NCBI RefSeq assembly: GCF_905475395.1
Contig: NC_058341.1
Span: forward strand, 61,883,501-61,947,500
Length of the DNA stretch: 64,000 nt
From: Chrysoperla carnea
Lineage: Eukaryota > Arthropoda > Insecta > Neuroptera > Chrysopidae
Direction: 5' to 3'
Positions 46,132-58,659 of the stretch are shown piece by piece. The first letter of the stretch is position 1. The number at the start of each line of letters is the position of its first letter. The notes under the pieces were generated by a model. That model did not search any database. It was not told where the DNA came from and saw nothing but the letters and a program-made list of their open reading frames with translations. A program made the translations under genes and the position numbers.

Positions 46132-47374
46132 TATATAGTCCACGGAACATAACAATTTTTGTTAAATGCTTAATGGATACATGAATCTTCGTTAGCGGCT
46201 TCCATTTTGCGAGCCAACCAAATTTTTTGTCTTTTTTTTCCCAAAAGTCCTGCGTTTTCAAATGAGCATAGTAACGTCATATTTAAGAAAACACGTAGCA
46301 GGAAATTTGTCGAACACAATGACCACTTGATAACATTAATAATTATTAAACAAAAAATATTTTGACCGACAAAAATACTGTACCGATGAGCTTGTCTACC
46401 ACCTCGAACATGCCGTACTTAAGTAGTTTTGGTTTTGAAAATACGCAAAGTTTACTTTTCATTAATTATTTCATAATTATTAATGTTATCCAGTGGTAAT
46501 AGTGTCCGAAAAAATGCGTTTTTTCGGATAGATAGTTAAATTATGACGTTATCATGCTCTTTTGGAAACGCAGTACTTTCGAAAAATGTCGTAGAGATAA
46601 AGTTTGGTAGGCTCACCAAAAGAAAGTCACTCACGAAGTTTTAAGTATGTATTGATCATTTAAGAAAAAGGGTAATGTTCCGCAGACTAATAATGTTCCG
46701 AAAATAAATTACCGTAAATTAAAATTAGTTCTTATGAGAATTTATAAAATATTTTCTTGCAATTTTTCCTAAATAATAATTGTAATTTTCAGTAAATATA
46801 TTTTTTTACAAAAAATTAAAGCTTTAATAATTTTTTACATAAGAAATAGAAAAAAAATTATTTTAAATCTTTGAAAATTATGGTAAATTATGGCTTTCCC
46901 TGAAGGACTAATGTAATTTTTTTTTACTTATTTTCTGAAAAAATTGCATAATTTCCAAACAGTCTTTAAAAAGTTTTAATTCTGATTTCTTACTTTGTTT
47001 GAGAATAATTTCTCAAAATTTAAGGTAAACAAGTTTTTAAATACCTTTGATGGTTAATGGCAACAAACTTTTTTCTTAGAATTTTATCCTTTACTTCAAT
47101 GACTCTTTTCTTTTAATGTGACAGTAGTGAAATGCTCGGTTTATCACTTTTGATTCTTAAAAATTTCAGGTTTGTTTTTGACGAGCTCATTTCATTATTA
47201 ACGTTAGGGCTGCTCGCATAACCTTAAATTTAAGAAAAAGTTAATCAAGGTATAAATGATAAACTATTTAGATAGAATTTGAATACCCTGTAAATGTATA
47301 TGCTGCTAGTTAAATGTTCTGAACAGCATTAAAATAATAGCTCTACCCTTAAGCTGTATGTAATGTATGTTATA
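46132..47374. other. Intronic AT-rich DNA without recognised features
   Basis: No exon, RNA gene or element end could be supported. Confidence 0.4.
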
Positions 47375-48129
47375 CAGGGCATTCAAAAAGTAGGGACACA
47401 TTCGAAGAACTCGAGAATGGCACCTTAGAAATATATTTAATGAAATGAAAATCGACCATCCTCTCGCCAAATCCCTGGACTGACGCAAAGGTCAACTTTA
47501 AAATCTTAAATGGAAACCGTTTTTTTTTTTCGATTCGCACTAGTTAACGCTACAATCGTTAAATATTTGTAGTTGTAATTTTTGAAAACAAACTAAAAGA
47601 AAGTTCGAAAACTAAAACCCCGACAGTTACAGAATCGTGCTCTTAAAAGTATGAAAACGAGAAAATATTTTCATCTGAAACTCTTATGATAAGCAAAATC
47701 GCCATTACAGTCGGAGGACGGCTTTTTGGTCCTGTGGAAAACTGTTTAATCTTAGAGGTTCCCCGACTGTAACGACGATTTTACTTATCATGTATGTTTT
47801 TTACTTATCATAACAATTTCAGATGAAAATATTTTCTTGTTTTCATACTTTTAAGAGTGTGATTTTGTAGTTGTCGGGGTTTTAGTTTTCGAACTTTCTT
47901 TTATTTAAATCATTTTGGGGTTATAATTTCGTTAAAAAAGTATAACATCATATATATATTTGAAAAGTGCTCTCATTGCTTTATGTGCTCTAGCGGATGC
48001 CGTATTCAATTTAATGTGAATTAGAAGCTAGGTAGGAACAGATGAACATACATACATACCGGTTAAATACATAACCCTTTTTTTACTTTTTGAATTTTTG
48101 GACTGTTCGCATACTTTTTGAATGCCCGG
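47375..48129. mobile_element. Fold-back TIR element, 755 bp
   Basis: The ends CAGGGCATTCAAAAAGTA and the inverse of CCGGGCATTCAAAAAGTA are TA-flanked (47373-47374, 48130-48131). Internally, about 47590-47730 is mirrored by about 47755-47925 (GAAAGTTCGAAAACTAAAAC; GAAAATATTTTCATCTGAAA; ATTACAGTCG), so the transcript could form a long hairpin. Confidence 0.85.
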
Positions 48130-48474
48130 TATGTATAGTACAACACATATGTATAGGTATTGATTTGTATTTGTACTGTAAAAACTATATCCTATTATAT
48201 TTAACCTATTTTATATTAAGTTTGTTAAATAAAGCATTCACTAGTCACTAGTCACTACCAACCAGTCACTAGCTGCTAACTATAAAGCTTGCTATATGTT
48301 AATGCTAGCCTGGATCGCATATCCCATACCTAGGCTGTTATGATGATGACACTATGAATGACTGACGGTAATCATGCTAAATAAACATTTTGTTGTCAAT
48401 CATTGATTTATTTTATGTTCGAATTGTTTTTTCGTATATGGGTCATTCCATAAAAATAAGGTGATTTATGAACT

Positions 48475-49425
48475 TAAGGTAGTACGAGCATCAACGCAAT
48501 TTTAGATTTACGGTTGAAAAATTATTTGTACCTTATTTTTTCAACTTTGATAAGGAATTTTGTTATAACTTGATGAATGTAGGTGAAAAGTAAAACACAA
48601 TTTTTCGATATCTGCCTTGGTTTTCGAAATATCAAAAGCTAAATAATTAAACAAAATTTTCAATTTTCAATTTTTTGGAAGATATCGAAAAATTTTATTC
48701 TAACTTTTAGTCTTATATTGTCAAGATGTGACATAATTCATCATCAAAATTGAGAATATATATTTTTTTTAATTTGCGCCCCCACTACTCTTACATCTTA
48801 GGGTTTTTTTTTTTGTTTTCAATAATTTTTTAAGGTTTTAACTTTAATTTAAATAGCTTTTTTTAATTTCCACCGTCCATAAGACCAATGTTAAATATGC
48901 CTACTTTTGAAGTCGTTTATTTGTTTAAATAATTGACAACCCCCTTAAAATTTTCAGAATTGATTTAGACTTAGCCCAACTTCATACTAAAAAAAATCAA
49001 GCTTTTTATTTAAAATTGCCTTGGTGCTTACCTTAATAATTATTAAATTTCTTCAATAGGGAATCAGACTAAATTTTATATATCACTTCAGATGAAGAAT
49101 TTTCACTTCACGAAAAGAAAAGTTCGTTTTAAAAAATCTTTACTAGTATGCATGATACTAACGTTTAAAATTCCTAATTAAACAAAGAGGAAGATACTCA
49201 CTAGTGACGTCATACATGGATGTCGCCGTAGAAATTATATATAAAACTTTGTTTTCTTAAAAAAAGATAGGCAATATTCGAATACAATCTTTGATTGCTT
49301 ATAACTTCTTCGTTTTTTAATCAACTTTAATTTCACTTTCAAATGTCATGATATCAAGTCTAGTTTTACATTTTTATAGGTAACATGGCCAATTCGATAT
49401 CAGGATCATTCAGGGGGTTTTTAAG
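48475..49425 (+). repeat. Long dispersed repeat F, uninterrupted copy
   Basis: It contains TTAAGGTAGTACGAGCATCA at its start, TTGTTATAACTTGATGAATG, TTTTCGAAATATC, TTTCAATAATTTTTTAAGG, ATATGCCTACTTTTGAAGTC, ATTTAAAATTGCCTTGGTGC, TAACTTCTTCGTTTTTTAAT and GTTTTACATTTTTAT in that order. Parts recur at 54940-56450 (split by a 933-bp element) and at 57340-57580 with 58690-59030. Confidence 0.75.
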
Positions 49426-49678
49426 TGGTATGCTGAGTTAGTTGTTGAAGTACTCTGTATAGAAAAAAAAAAATTATTGACCGTTTACTGTTGAAATATA
49501 ATAAGGCAAAGTTAATAAATTTTATTGTTGAAGACAAGCGACTATAGTTAGAGAATTGTAGTTGAAGAAAAATAACTATATATTAACAGAATTTTAAACA
49601 ATTCATATATTCTTTACAAACAGTTGAGTGGTACAACAGAAATACAAATTTAATATATATATTTTCACTACAAGCTTC

Positions 49679-50079
49679 TATTCGTTGTGTGCGTAGTCAT
49701 AGTAGGGACAATAAAATCGATGTCAGCGCTTCCAGTGAACAATTTTGGCGTTAAAGGAGGTTGTTATGACTAATTTGCAATTCTTTACATGTTAATATTA
49801 TAGAAAATGTCAAATTATAATTATTAAAAAACACTAATTAATTAAACTTAATGCATTTAAAATTGTGAAAATAAGAAATCAAATTGCACAAATATTATTT
49901 TCCAAATGTAAATTATCATAATTATTTATTTAAATTTGTGAGACAATAATATTAAATTTTCAATGTAAGTCATGAATGCAATCCATACAATTATATATCC
50001 ATCCATACAATTCTATAATTAAAGTAGTGTATCGTTACCATGGAAACGGCTCCAATAAAACTCACACACGGTGCGAATA
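49679..50079 (+). mobile_element. TATTCG TIR element, copy 1 (carries an X-box-like palindrome)
   Basis: It is 401 bp, starting TATTCGTTGTGTGCGTAGTC and ending with the inverse of TATTCGCACCGTGTGTGAG. It contains CTTCCAGTGAACAATTTTGG, ATTGCACAAATATTATTTTC and GTAGTGTATCG next to GTTACCATGGAAAC (50034-50047). It has no coding capacity. Confidence 0.8.
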
Positions 50080-52767
50080 TCTTCTGAGTCGTATAATCCT
50101 AAATTTTTTTATAATATCGTAGGAGAACCAACAACCTTAATTTAAAAAAAAAAATCTAATAAATGCGTTCGCATAGATTTTCACTATATTTTCATTCTCT
50201 ATGGATTATGTAAATGAAATTAACATTTTTAATATTTTTTTCATTTGAAACTTTTTTTTTGTTTTGTTTGAATGTAAGTTGTACATCTCAGTTCAGTTTT
50301 ACAAAATAAAATAAAAAAAATGTAATAAAATAGAATTATGATGATGATAGTTCTTTGTGTTTTGTGTGCTGACTGCTGCTTCTGACTTCACTTGACTGCT
50401 GTAGTTTGTGTGTGTGTGTGTGTGTGTATGTCGTGTGTTATCTTAAAAACAAAATGAGGTCAGTAATTTAAAACAGAAATCATAAAAGAGTTAAGGGTCA
50501 ACTATTTTATTTGATGTTGTTTTACAATTGAATTGTGTCTGCAATTATCAGTTTGTACTATTGGCTCTTTTTTGTTGTACATTTCATTTTCATGTAGTAG
50601 GTGGACCCTATTCGAAAGTTTAAACTCGATTTTACAACATTTTTGGAAAGAAAATTGGAGCATTCACATGACATGAATAATAGGATTTTGACACATTTGG
50701 TTGTCTCATTTTCTAAGCTTATATTGTGGAAGGCGGTGAAAAAATTACTTGAATGTAAGTAAATTTGACAACGAAGCGAGTGGATGATAGAGAGTGAATC
50801 GGTAATAAATGTGACGCCATCACATCACATTTTTGGACCCATTACAATAACTTATTCTACCTAGATACTGGGAAGTTGCTAAGCTATAGAATATCTTAAG
50901 CATTATATTATGCCTGTGATGCAATGTTAGAGTTAATTAAGGAAGCCCTTTCGCTTCGGGATAGCAAATTGTGCACTGGCTGGAAGTAAATTGTGCATTT
51001 TTTTTTAAACATTGGCGGTCAAAGGATCTCCTTAATTCAATAAAAATAAATATTTGATTACTAAAAAATTAAAGTTTAGCAAGAAAATATTGTCTTCAAT
51101 CAAGTTATCTACTTTCTGCTTTAAGAATGTACTAACAGGCTCTTAGTACTTTCTTTTCAGTTTATTATTATTTTCTCAATAAATTTACGTTAACATATAT
51201 ATTTTTGTGCAAAAACTGAAACCTGAATATTTCGAAACTCTAATCGATACTGGTACTCAATATTGGTATTGATACTGGTATTTAATTGATAACTGGTACT
51301 ATAATTCGAGAAAAGTTGGTAGGGTCTTACTTTCTCATAAGACTCTTAACAAATGTTAATATTTTTGAAAAAAAACTTTCACAATAATTTACACGGTAAG
51401 GTATTATCGAAATTTCACTATACGATAAATAAAGACTTGAAATATTATTTTAAAAAAATTATAGGCCAAAGGACCCAACATGATACGCCAAAGCACTCCC
51501 TTAAAAATAAAAAAATATTAGTTGCTTATTTTGAAGAAGACCTGGTTATTATATTACTTGTTTTCGAAAATTTGACAATATGTTATACAAAAAAATTCTG
51601 AGTGAATTAAAAAAAATAACGTTTTAATTTACGATTATTATTGACTAATGATTAATAAAAGAAATTTTAAAACTATAACAAACTTTTCATTCACCAATCA
51701 AATAATCTAGTTGAACTTTCAATGATAAAAAATCATTCATATCCTGAATGAAACTGTACAATTATATGAAAGTCGAATGACATTTTTTTATGTTGTTGAT
51801 ATTTTGAATTATTCTATTTATGTGACAAAATTCTGCAATCTAATATGAACTTTGATCAAAACAAGCATAGTCCAGTCGCAAAGGGACACGCAGTTCTGAT
51901 TTAACTTTTCAAAATAACACAGATTACGATTCGCCAAATTTAAATAAAGCAAAATTCGTATTATTTTTGAAGGTATAAATAATATCTGGTATATATTATA
52001 ATCATGAAAGTTTGGATGGGGGTCAGAAATTGACATAGGCTAATTTTATTCCGGAAAATCCACTGGGATAACATACAGGAATCGTGTTTTTTTAAAAGAT
52101 TTTGTAAATGATCGCGAAATAGATTTTTAGCGCATTTTTCTCAAGAAGGGTTGATTAATTTACACAGTAACTCTAATACAAACCAAAGTCTCTTTTCACC
52201 ACTCTCAAGCGAGACAGGTATACGAGTCTTCTACCTATCTCAGTTTCTCTAATAGTAATGAGTACTTTTGATTGTCATTGGTTAGGTTGTCATTGTCTTA
52301 CTCGTATTCGAACTACAGAAGTCTGAGGGATCATTTGCCCATGCCTGTTCTACACAACGGGGCTGCACAACGGATTTATAACATAACCCAACTTCCCACC
52401 GTTGACCTTCCATACAATGCATAAGTTTATATTTTTGGAGAAAACATGACTTAAAGAAATTTGAAAATGTACTTTTGTACTGATTGTAAGTCAGATCAAT
52501 AAAATTATATTTTTATTATTTTAGCTTTTATAAAGAAGATAACCTTATGACCTGATATATATTTATATTAAATATTTTTAAAATAAAACAACTTGGCGTA
52601 ATATTCTACACACAAGTTTAATTATTTAATTTTATTATTATTATTATTGTTTGGTTGGTATTGTAGGAAAAATATATATTTAACAACCGTTATGTTTTTT
52701 AATAATAACGCAATAAGTAAAACGTAGTACTTATGTGCTACAAATACGTACGAACACACTCTACTAT
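50080..52767. other. Intronic AT-rich DNA
   Basis: It holds a (TG)n microsatellite at about 50409-50428. Short open frames (for example 51353-51601) show no domain. No exon is recognised. Confidence 0.45.
50409..50428. repeat. (TG)n microsatellite
   Basis: About ten uninterrupted TG units. Confidence 0.95.
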
Positions 52768-53158
52768 TATTCGCTCCGTGCGTGAGTATCGTTTCCATGG
52801 TAACGATACACTACTTTAATTATAGAATTGTATGGATGCATATATAATTGTATGGATTGCATTTAAGACTTACATTGAAAATTTAATATTATTGTCTCAC
52901 AAATTTATATAAATAATTATGATAATTTACATTTGAAAAATAATATTTGTGCAATTTGATTTCTTATTTTCATAATTTTTAATACATTAAGTTTAATTAA
53001 TTCGTGTTTTACAATAATTTTAATTTGACATTTCTATAACATTAACATGTAAAGAACTGCAAATTAGTAATAACAGCCCCCTTTAACGCCAAAATTTTTC
53101 ACTGGAAGCGTTGGCATCGATTTTATTGTCCCTACCATGACTACGCACACAACGAATA
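52768..53158 (-). mobile_element. TATTCG TIR element, copy 2 (inverted)
   Basis: It is 391 bp in the opposite orientation to copies 1, 3 and 4. Its ends are TATTCGCTCCGTGCGTGAG and the inverse of TATTCGTTGTGTGCGTAGTC. It holds the X-box-like GTTTCCATGGTAAC at 52791-52804 inside a 24-bp near-perfect palindrome. Confidence 0.82.
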
Positions 53159-53309
53159 CGAATGTACCCTTTATCGATAGTTTTTTACTTACATCGAAAA
53201 TGCAATATTTGTTATTGAGAAAATTTGAAATGGAATAACATTGACGGTCAAAAATTTCTTTCTCGGAAGTTCTATCCTGTTGTTTATCGTTATACTCCAA
53301 TAAACGAGC

Positions 53310-53880
53310 AGAAAACAAGTGAAAACAAACAATTGACTTAGTTAATTGTTGAAATACCATGTTTAATAGTGTTGATAAAACTGTCACATTACACACATAT
53401 ACATGTCACACATACTTAACTAATATTTCCTTATAATACATACTGTTCAATTTGAACCTAATTTGTGACCTTACAGGTAAAAATTGATGTTTACGAAAAA
53501 ATGTTTCAAACTAAAGTTGTTAATTTTTTTATAAGGAACATTCTTTTTATTTAAACTTTTGTTCTATCTCTAATGGTTTACAAGATTCCAATTTACCTAT
53601 GTTGCTCATTTACGAACTCGACTTCACTTTTTACGTCTTGAGCACGCTATAAAAATTTCAGCTTGATATCTTTTTTTGTTTTTGAGTTATCGTGTACACA
53701 GATAGACAGACGGACACACTGACAGACAGACAACTAGAAATGGACTAATTAGGTGATTTAATGAACACCTATATCAAAATTTTGTTCGTAGCATCGATAA
53801 TTTTAAGCGTTACAAACTTGGGACTAAACTTAGTATACCTTGATATATATTACATATATACATGGTATAAAAATACGAAA
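53310..53880 (+). repeat. 560-bp repeat family A, fullest copy
   Basis: It runs from AACAAGTGAAAACAAACAAT through TTGACTTAGTTAATTGTTG, AAACTTTTGTTCTATCTCTA, the GCACGCTATAAAAATTTCAG block, a GACAGACGGACACACTGACA run, GGACTAATTAGGTGA and AGCGTTACAAACTTGGGACT to ATATATACATGGTATAAAAA. It is the best reference copy in the window. Confidence 0.85.
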
Positions 53881-54930
53881 TCACTTAATTTTGACTTATA
53901 GCACCGATATCGATGAAAATTTGGGAATAAGCTTTGTTCATCCTCTAGCACAAAAGTTATGATGTCTAATGGTGCTTTTCCCCAAGGGATGGTAATCTCC
54001 CCATCTAAGGGGTATACTTATGCATGCAGCATTGATTTTAGTTCCCGTGGTAAATTCATCAGTTTCTGTGCTGAATAAAACAAAAAAGGTACGAAATTTT
54101 CTTTTCATTATAACTCCATTAATTTTCGTGCAAATAACTTGAAATTTTTTTCATTTTCAAGGTTTTTTTATAGAAGTTTAAAAAAAGTAGTATTATATAC
54201 TCTGGACTTGAGGATTTTAGAAGGATTTTTGATCATTTATCCCTTTTAAAGTAAATGAGAAAAAGCATCAAATTTCTCTCTTATAAAATAACGATTTCAA
54301 GAAGTATTTTATTTGTGAGCTCACATAATATATGAAAATATTTTCTAAAATTCATTCATATTTCCTAGTCCTATACGTAATACGTATGTACGATTCTATA
54401 CGGTTGGCCACCACTGCTTTCTGCTGTGTACTTACTTACTTAGTCAGTTCCATTCGCCAAGAAATAATCTGTTAAAAGATATAAATAAATTTTATTTAAA
54501 TATGTGCCATCATATATCAGATGATGTAAAATATTTTTAATATTTTCACCTATAAACATTTTTTTTCTAATTTTTATGCTATTCGATATATTTAAATTTT
54601 CTAATATTTCTAGTTCTCTATTCATTATTTACATACTCATTATATTTACGGACATTCTCCTCTCCAAAAATGACATAGAATCACAGGCTACATAAAGTTC
54701 TATACGATGTAATCCGTGCATTTTTTATGACACAGAGAGAATACTTTCTCAACTAATGCTGTCGAATATGTAAAAATAAAAAATACTAGTACTTTACTCT
54801 GGAGCAAAATTTACATTTTTCGATAAATTTCGTACATGTAAAGCAGAAAATTGAGATTTGAATATTTCGTATTGCGTTCTAGGAAATGCATAATAATTTT
54901 AAATAATTAGAAAATTGAAAAATATTAAAA
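53881..54930. repeat. Block C repeat and AT-rich intronic DNA
   Basis: 53935-54010 matches 21190-21270 and 54060-54190 matches 21440-21560 inverted. The remainder is AT-rich with nothing recognised. Confidence 0.5.
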
Positions 54931-54939
54931 TTTAGAATT

Positions 54940-56450
54940 AAACTGATTCGATTGTACCTTATTTTCAACTTTGATGATTAATTTTGTTATATTTTCATGA
55001 ATGTAGACGAAAAATAAGAATAAAATTGTTTGATATCTGCCTTTCGACATATCGAAAGCTAAATAATTAAACGAAATTATCAATTTTCGATATTTTGGTC
55101 AAAAAATTGTATTCTTTTCGTCTTTATTGTCAAGTTATAACATTATATTGAATATACTGGGTGTTCCAAACCACCCGTCCAGGCTGATTATTCTGAATAG
55201 TTTTTAAAAAAAATTGAAACGAAAAAACACGTATCAAATATTTTTTGAAACTCTATCTAACCATACCAAAAACACCCTCCACCCTCAACCCCTGTTAGGG
55301 GTAGGGGGTGTAACTTGAAAAAATCAAATGGAAACCCCTATTTTTTTCTGCAGATTTGGATTCTTCAGAAGAAAAGACAAACATTTTGTCTAAGAAATTT
55401 TTCCCGATTTTCGGTAGATCGCGCTACAATCGACAAAAATCGTTCTATTAGATTTGGCATAAGAATTGCGCCGTTCAATGACAAAAATCAAAACGAAAAA
55501 GTAAAAATAAAAATAAAAACACAAACACACAGAACCAAAACAAAAACAAAACAAAAGCAACACAAAAGTTAGAAATTCAACGAAAATAAAAGAGAAGCGA
55601 AAATGTCGAATTGCGGTAATTGAGGTAAACCACTAGACAATTGGGAGGATGCTAAATAAAGCTCTTAGAAAGAATTAGATATGAATCATTTTAGATTTAA
55701 TTTTTTTTCAGACTTTCCAAAATAAAAAAAACATTTTTACAAAAATAATTTTTCTAAATCATAATAAAATATGAAAAACAAAAACAGAATAGTCTTTTCT
55801 TCACGATTTTTGTCGATTGTAGCGCGATCTACCGAAAATCGGGAAAAATTTCTTAGACAAAATGTTTGTCTTTTCTTCTGAAGAATCCAAATCTGCAGAA
55901 AAAAATAGGGGTTTCCATTTGATTTTTTCAAGTTACACCCCCTACCCCTAACAGGGGTTGAGGGTGGAGGGTGTTTTTGGTATGGTTAGATAGAGTTTTA
56001 AAAAATATTTGATACGTGTTTTTTCGTTTCAATTTTTTTTGAAAACTATTCAGAATAATCAGCCTGGACGGGTGGTTTGGAACACCCCGTATATATTTTT
56101 TTAAATTAGTATCCTCACTACCGTACTCATACATCCTTAATTAGTCGTACACAACGGGTTTTTTTTTGTTTTCAATAATTTATTAAGGTTTTAAGCTAAA
56201 TTTAAATAGTTTTTTTTTTTTTTTAATTTCCACCGACTAGTTTTTGAGGAATCTATGAAACCATCCATTTACCGTTTTACCATAAAACCAATGTTGAATA
56301 TGCCTACTTTTGAAGTCATTTATTTATTTAAATAATCGGGCAATCCCCCCTTAAATTTTCAGAATTGATTTAGTCTTAGTCCAACTTCATATAAAAAAAT
56401 CAACTCTTTTATTTAAAATTGCCTTGGTGCTCGCAAAAAGTTTCATGAAT
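54940..56450 (+). repeat. Long dispersed repeat F, second copy, split by a TIR element
   Basis: The left part is 54940-55156 and the right part 56090-56450. It follows the order of 48475-49020 (TTAATTTTGTTATATTTTCA; TTGTTTTCAATAATTTATTA; ATATGCCTACTTTTGAAGTC; ATTGCCTTGGTGC). Confidence 0.75.
55157..56089. mobile_element. Young 933-bp element with 286-bp terminal inverted repeats
   Basis: The arms are 55157-55442 and 55804-56089; by eye they differ at only about three positions. The ends read CTGGGTGTTCCAAACCACCC and CGGGGTGTTCCAAACCACCC. It is TA-flanked (55155-55156, 56090-56091). The 361-bp centre contains an A/C-rich stretch and no coding potential. The identical peptides predicted on opposite strands (starting MKKSNGNPYFFLQIWILQKK) come from the arms and are not genes. 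Confidence 0.92.
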
Positions 56451-56505
56451 GCATATCCTTAACTTGACTGGCTTTTCATACCAACACATTGACCAATGCT
56501 AAAAG

Positions 56506-56872
56506 TATTCGTTGTGTGCATAGTCATGGTAGGGACAAAATCGAGCCAGCGCTTCCAGTGAAAAATTTTGGCGATAAAGGACGCTGTTATGACTAATTTG
56601 CAGTTCTTTACATGTTAACGTTTAGAAAATGTCAAATTAAAATTATTGAAAAACACTAATTAATTAAACTTGATGCATTAAAAATTGTGAAAATAGGAGA
56701 TCAAATTGCACAAATATTAATTTTCAAATGTAAATTATCATAATTATTTATTTAAATTTATGAGACAATAATAGTAAATTTTCAATGTAAGTCATAACTG
56801 CAATCCATACAATTATATAATTAAAGTAGTGTATCGTTGTCATGAAAATAAAACTCGCGCACGGTGCGAATA
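56506..56872 (+). mobile_element. TATTCG TIR element, copy 3
   Basis: It is 367 bp with ends TATTCGTTGTGTGCATAGTC and the inverse of TATTCGCACCGTGCGCGAG. The X-box-like site is degraded (GTTGTCATGAAAAT). Confidence 0.82.
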
Positions 56873-57339
56873 GACATCTACTATCCAGTGTTTATTACAG
56901 ATCAGTGGAAATAGCACACAATGCACATGTATGCATTAAGCAAGTATGTATTATAATAATTTTTCTGATAGCAAATGAAAATTTATATTATGAAGTTAAT
57001 TTGTATTTGAATCGTTTACATTACACAGACTTTGAAAATAATTTTGTATTAGACATAACATTTTGTATTATATTTTTAATAATAAAACAATGTCTCAATA
57101 GTCTAATAGTGTACTTTGACCAATAAAATTGAACGTAGCTATATACTATACTTTATTGAATGACTCATTACAATGAAGAATATATTGTTCAAACTAGTAG
57201 CCACTACAAATTATTTTGAACTTTTTTATTTGTGCTAAAATTATAGTGATAGTAATTTCTCGCATGTTGAAATTTTGGAACAAGGTATACGAAATGTGAG
57301 AGAGGTGTCGTGGAACAACTAGTAGGAACTATTTATTAT

Positions 57340-57600
57340 TTTCGTTATTAATTCTTAAATTTTCGATTTTGATCATGAACTTTGTTATAGCTTGTTGAAT
57401 TTAGATGAAAAGGTAAATATACATTTTTTCATTAACTGGCTTAGTTTTCGAAATATCGAAGAAATTTTGGTTTAATAGTATTAATATGTTGAAAATTATC
57501 CCCGATATCGAAAAACTTTAAGCTTACTTGTAATTTCGTCAAGTTATATCATAATTCACCATAAAAATAGAAAGTAAATAGTCTAAGACTCTAAGAGACG
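57340..57600 (+). repeat. Repeat F fragment
   Basis: It contains GAACTTTGTTATAGCTTGTT, GTTTTCGAAATATCGA and CAAGTTATATCATAATTCAC, matching 48545-48750. Confidence 0.6.
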
Positions 57601-57601
57601 G

Positions 57602-58105
57602 TATAAGGTCGATCTTTACCCATCGAATAACCAGATGAGACATATTTTTTTTGAAATTTTCTTGGTTTTTAAAGACATCTTTGATAGCTTATCTATCAAA
57701 AAGTGCTTTTTTTTAATTTAAATTAATTTTATTAAATCAATTTTTTCCATGAAAGGTTTTTTGCAGGCAAGCCTATATCATTATTTTCGTAATTAAATTA
57801 TCTTTCTCCTGATGCCAATTTCGATTGGTTAACAGATCGGTGTAGTTACCTATATTGACTTACATGTTCATATGGTATAAACAAATCTTCAACGATCTGT
57901 TAACCAATCGAAATTGCTATTAGAAGAAATATAATTTAATTACGAAAATAATGGTACAGGCTTGCTTGCTGAAAATCGTTTATGGAAAAAATTGTTAAAT
58001 TTAATTTAATCAAAAATAGCCATGAACACTTTTCGATAAATAAGATAAAATTTCATAAAAAATATGCTTCATCTGGTTATCAGATGAGTGGTGATCGACC
58101 TTATA
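57602..58105. mobile_element. 504-bp fold-back element
   Basis: The arms meet near 57857. TATAAGGTCGATC at the left end is mirrored by GATCGACCTTATA at the right, and AACCAGATGAG, GATAGCTTATCTATC-like, TTTTTTCCAT and GATTGGTTAACAGATCG are each mirrored in order. The spacer is about 40 bp. The 77-residue frame at 57982-58215 is part of an arm. Confidence 0.82.
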
Positions 58106-58659
58106 TACTCCTCTGTACTACAAAAATAATTTTACATTTAAAACTTTGTACATCCTTTATGAAATCGGTCGGCATGATTTTTTTACATTTTTATTTCTTT
58201 TTTAAGTTTAATTAGATAGTAATTTTTCATTTTCAAAGGTCAAATTTGAATGAAAATATAATAAAATGTATCAAAAATATCATTTTGGAAATTTTCATAA
58301 ATGCTTACTCATCCAGGTCTCCTAAATGGTACTCCGATATTTTACACAAGGTTGAGTTAAGGATACACAGATAATCAATAATAATGTTCAAAATCTTATA
58401 ATTGTAAACATTCGAATAAGTTTAAATTTCGCGTTCATGTTCGGTTAGTGGCATAGATAAAACTGCAACTTCACATCAAAGGTAGGAAGCTGCTTTCTGC
58501 CACTTGGTAAATAAGCTCCGGAGTCGATGTGGAGTATTTTCTTTTATAGGACATTTATATGGCAGAACGGCCATTTTGGAGATAAAGGAGAGGTGAAAAT
58601 AAAATAAGTAAAAATTTTAAAAAGTTTCTGCTTCTTGAAAAATACTCGTACATCGTTAG

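Noticed and set aside
55315..55931. Two matching peptides on opposite strands (55315-55572 plus, 55737-55931 minus)
   Set aside because: They are translations of the two arms of one inverted-repeat element, not genes.
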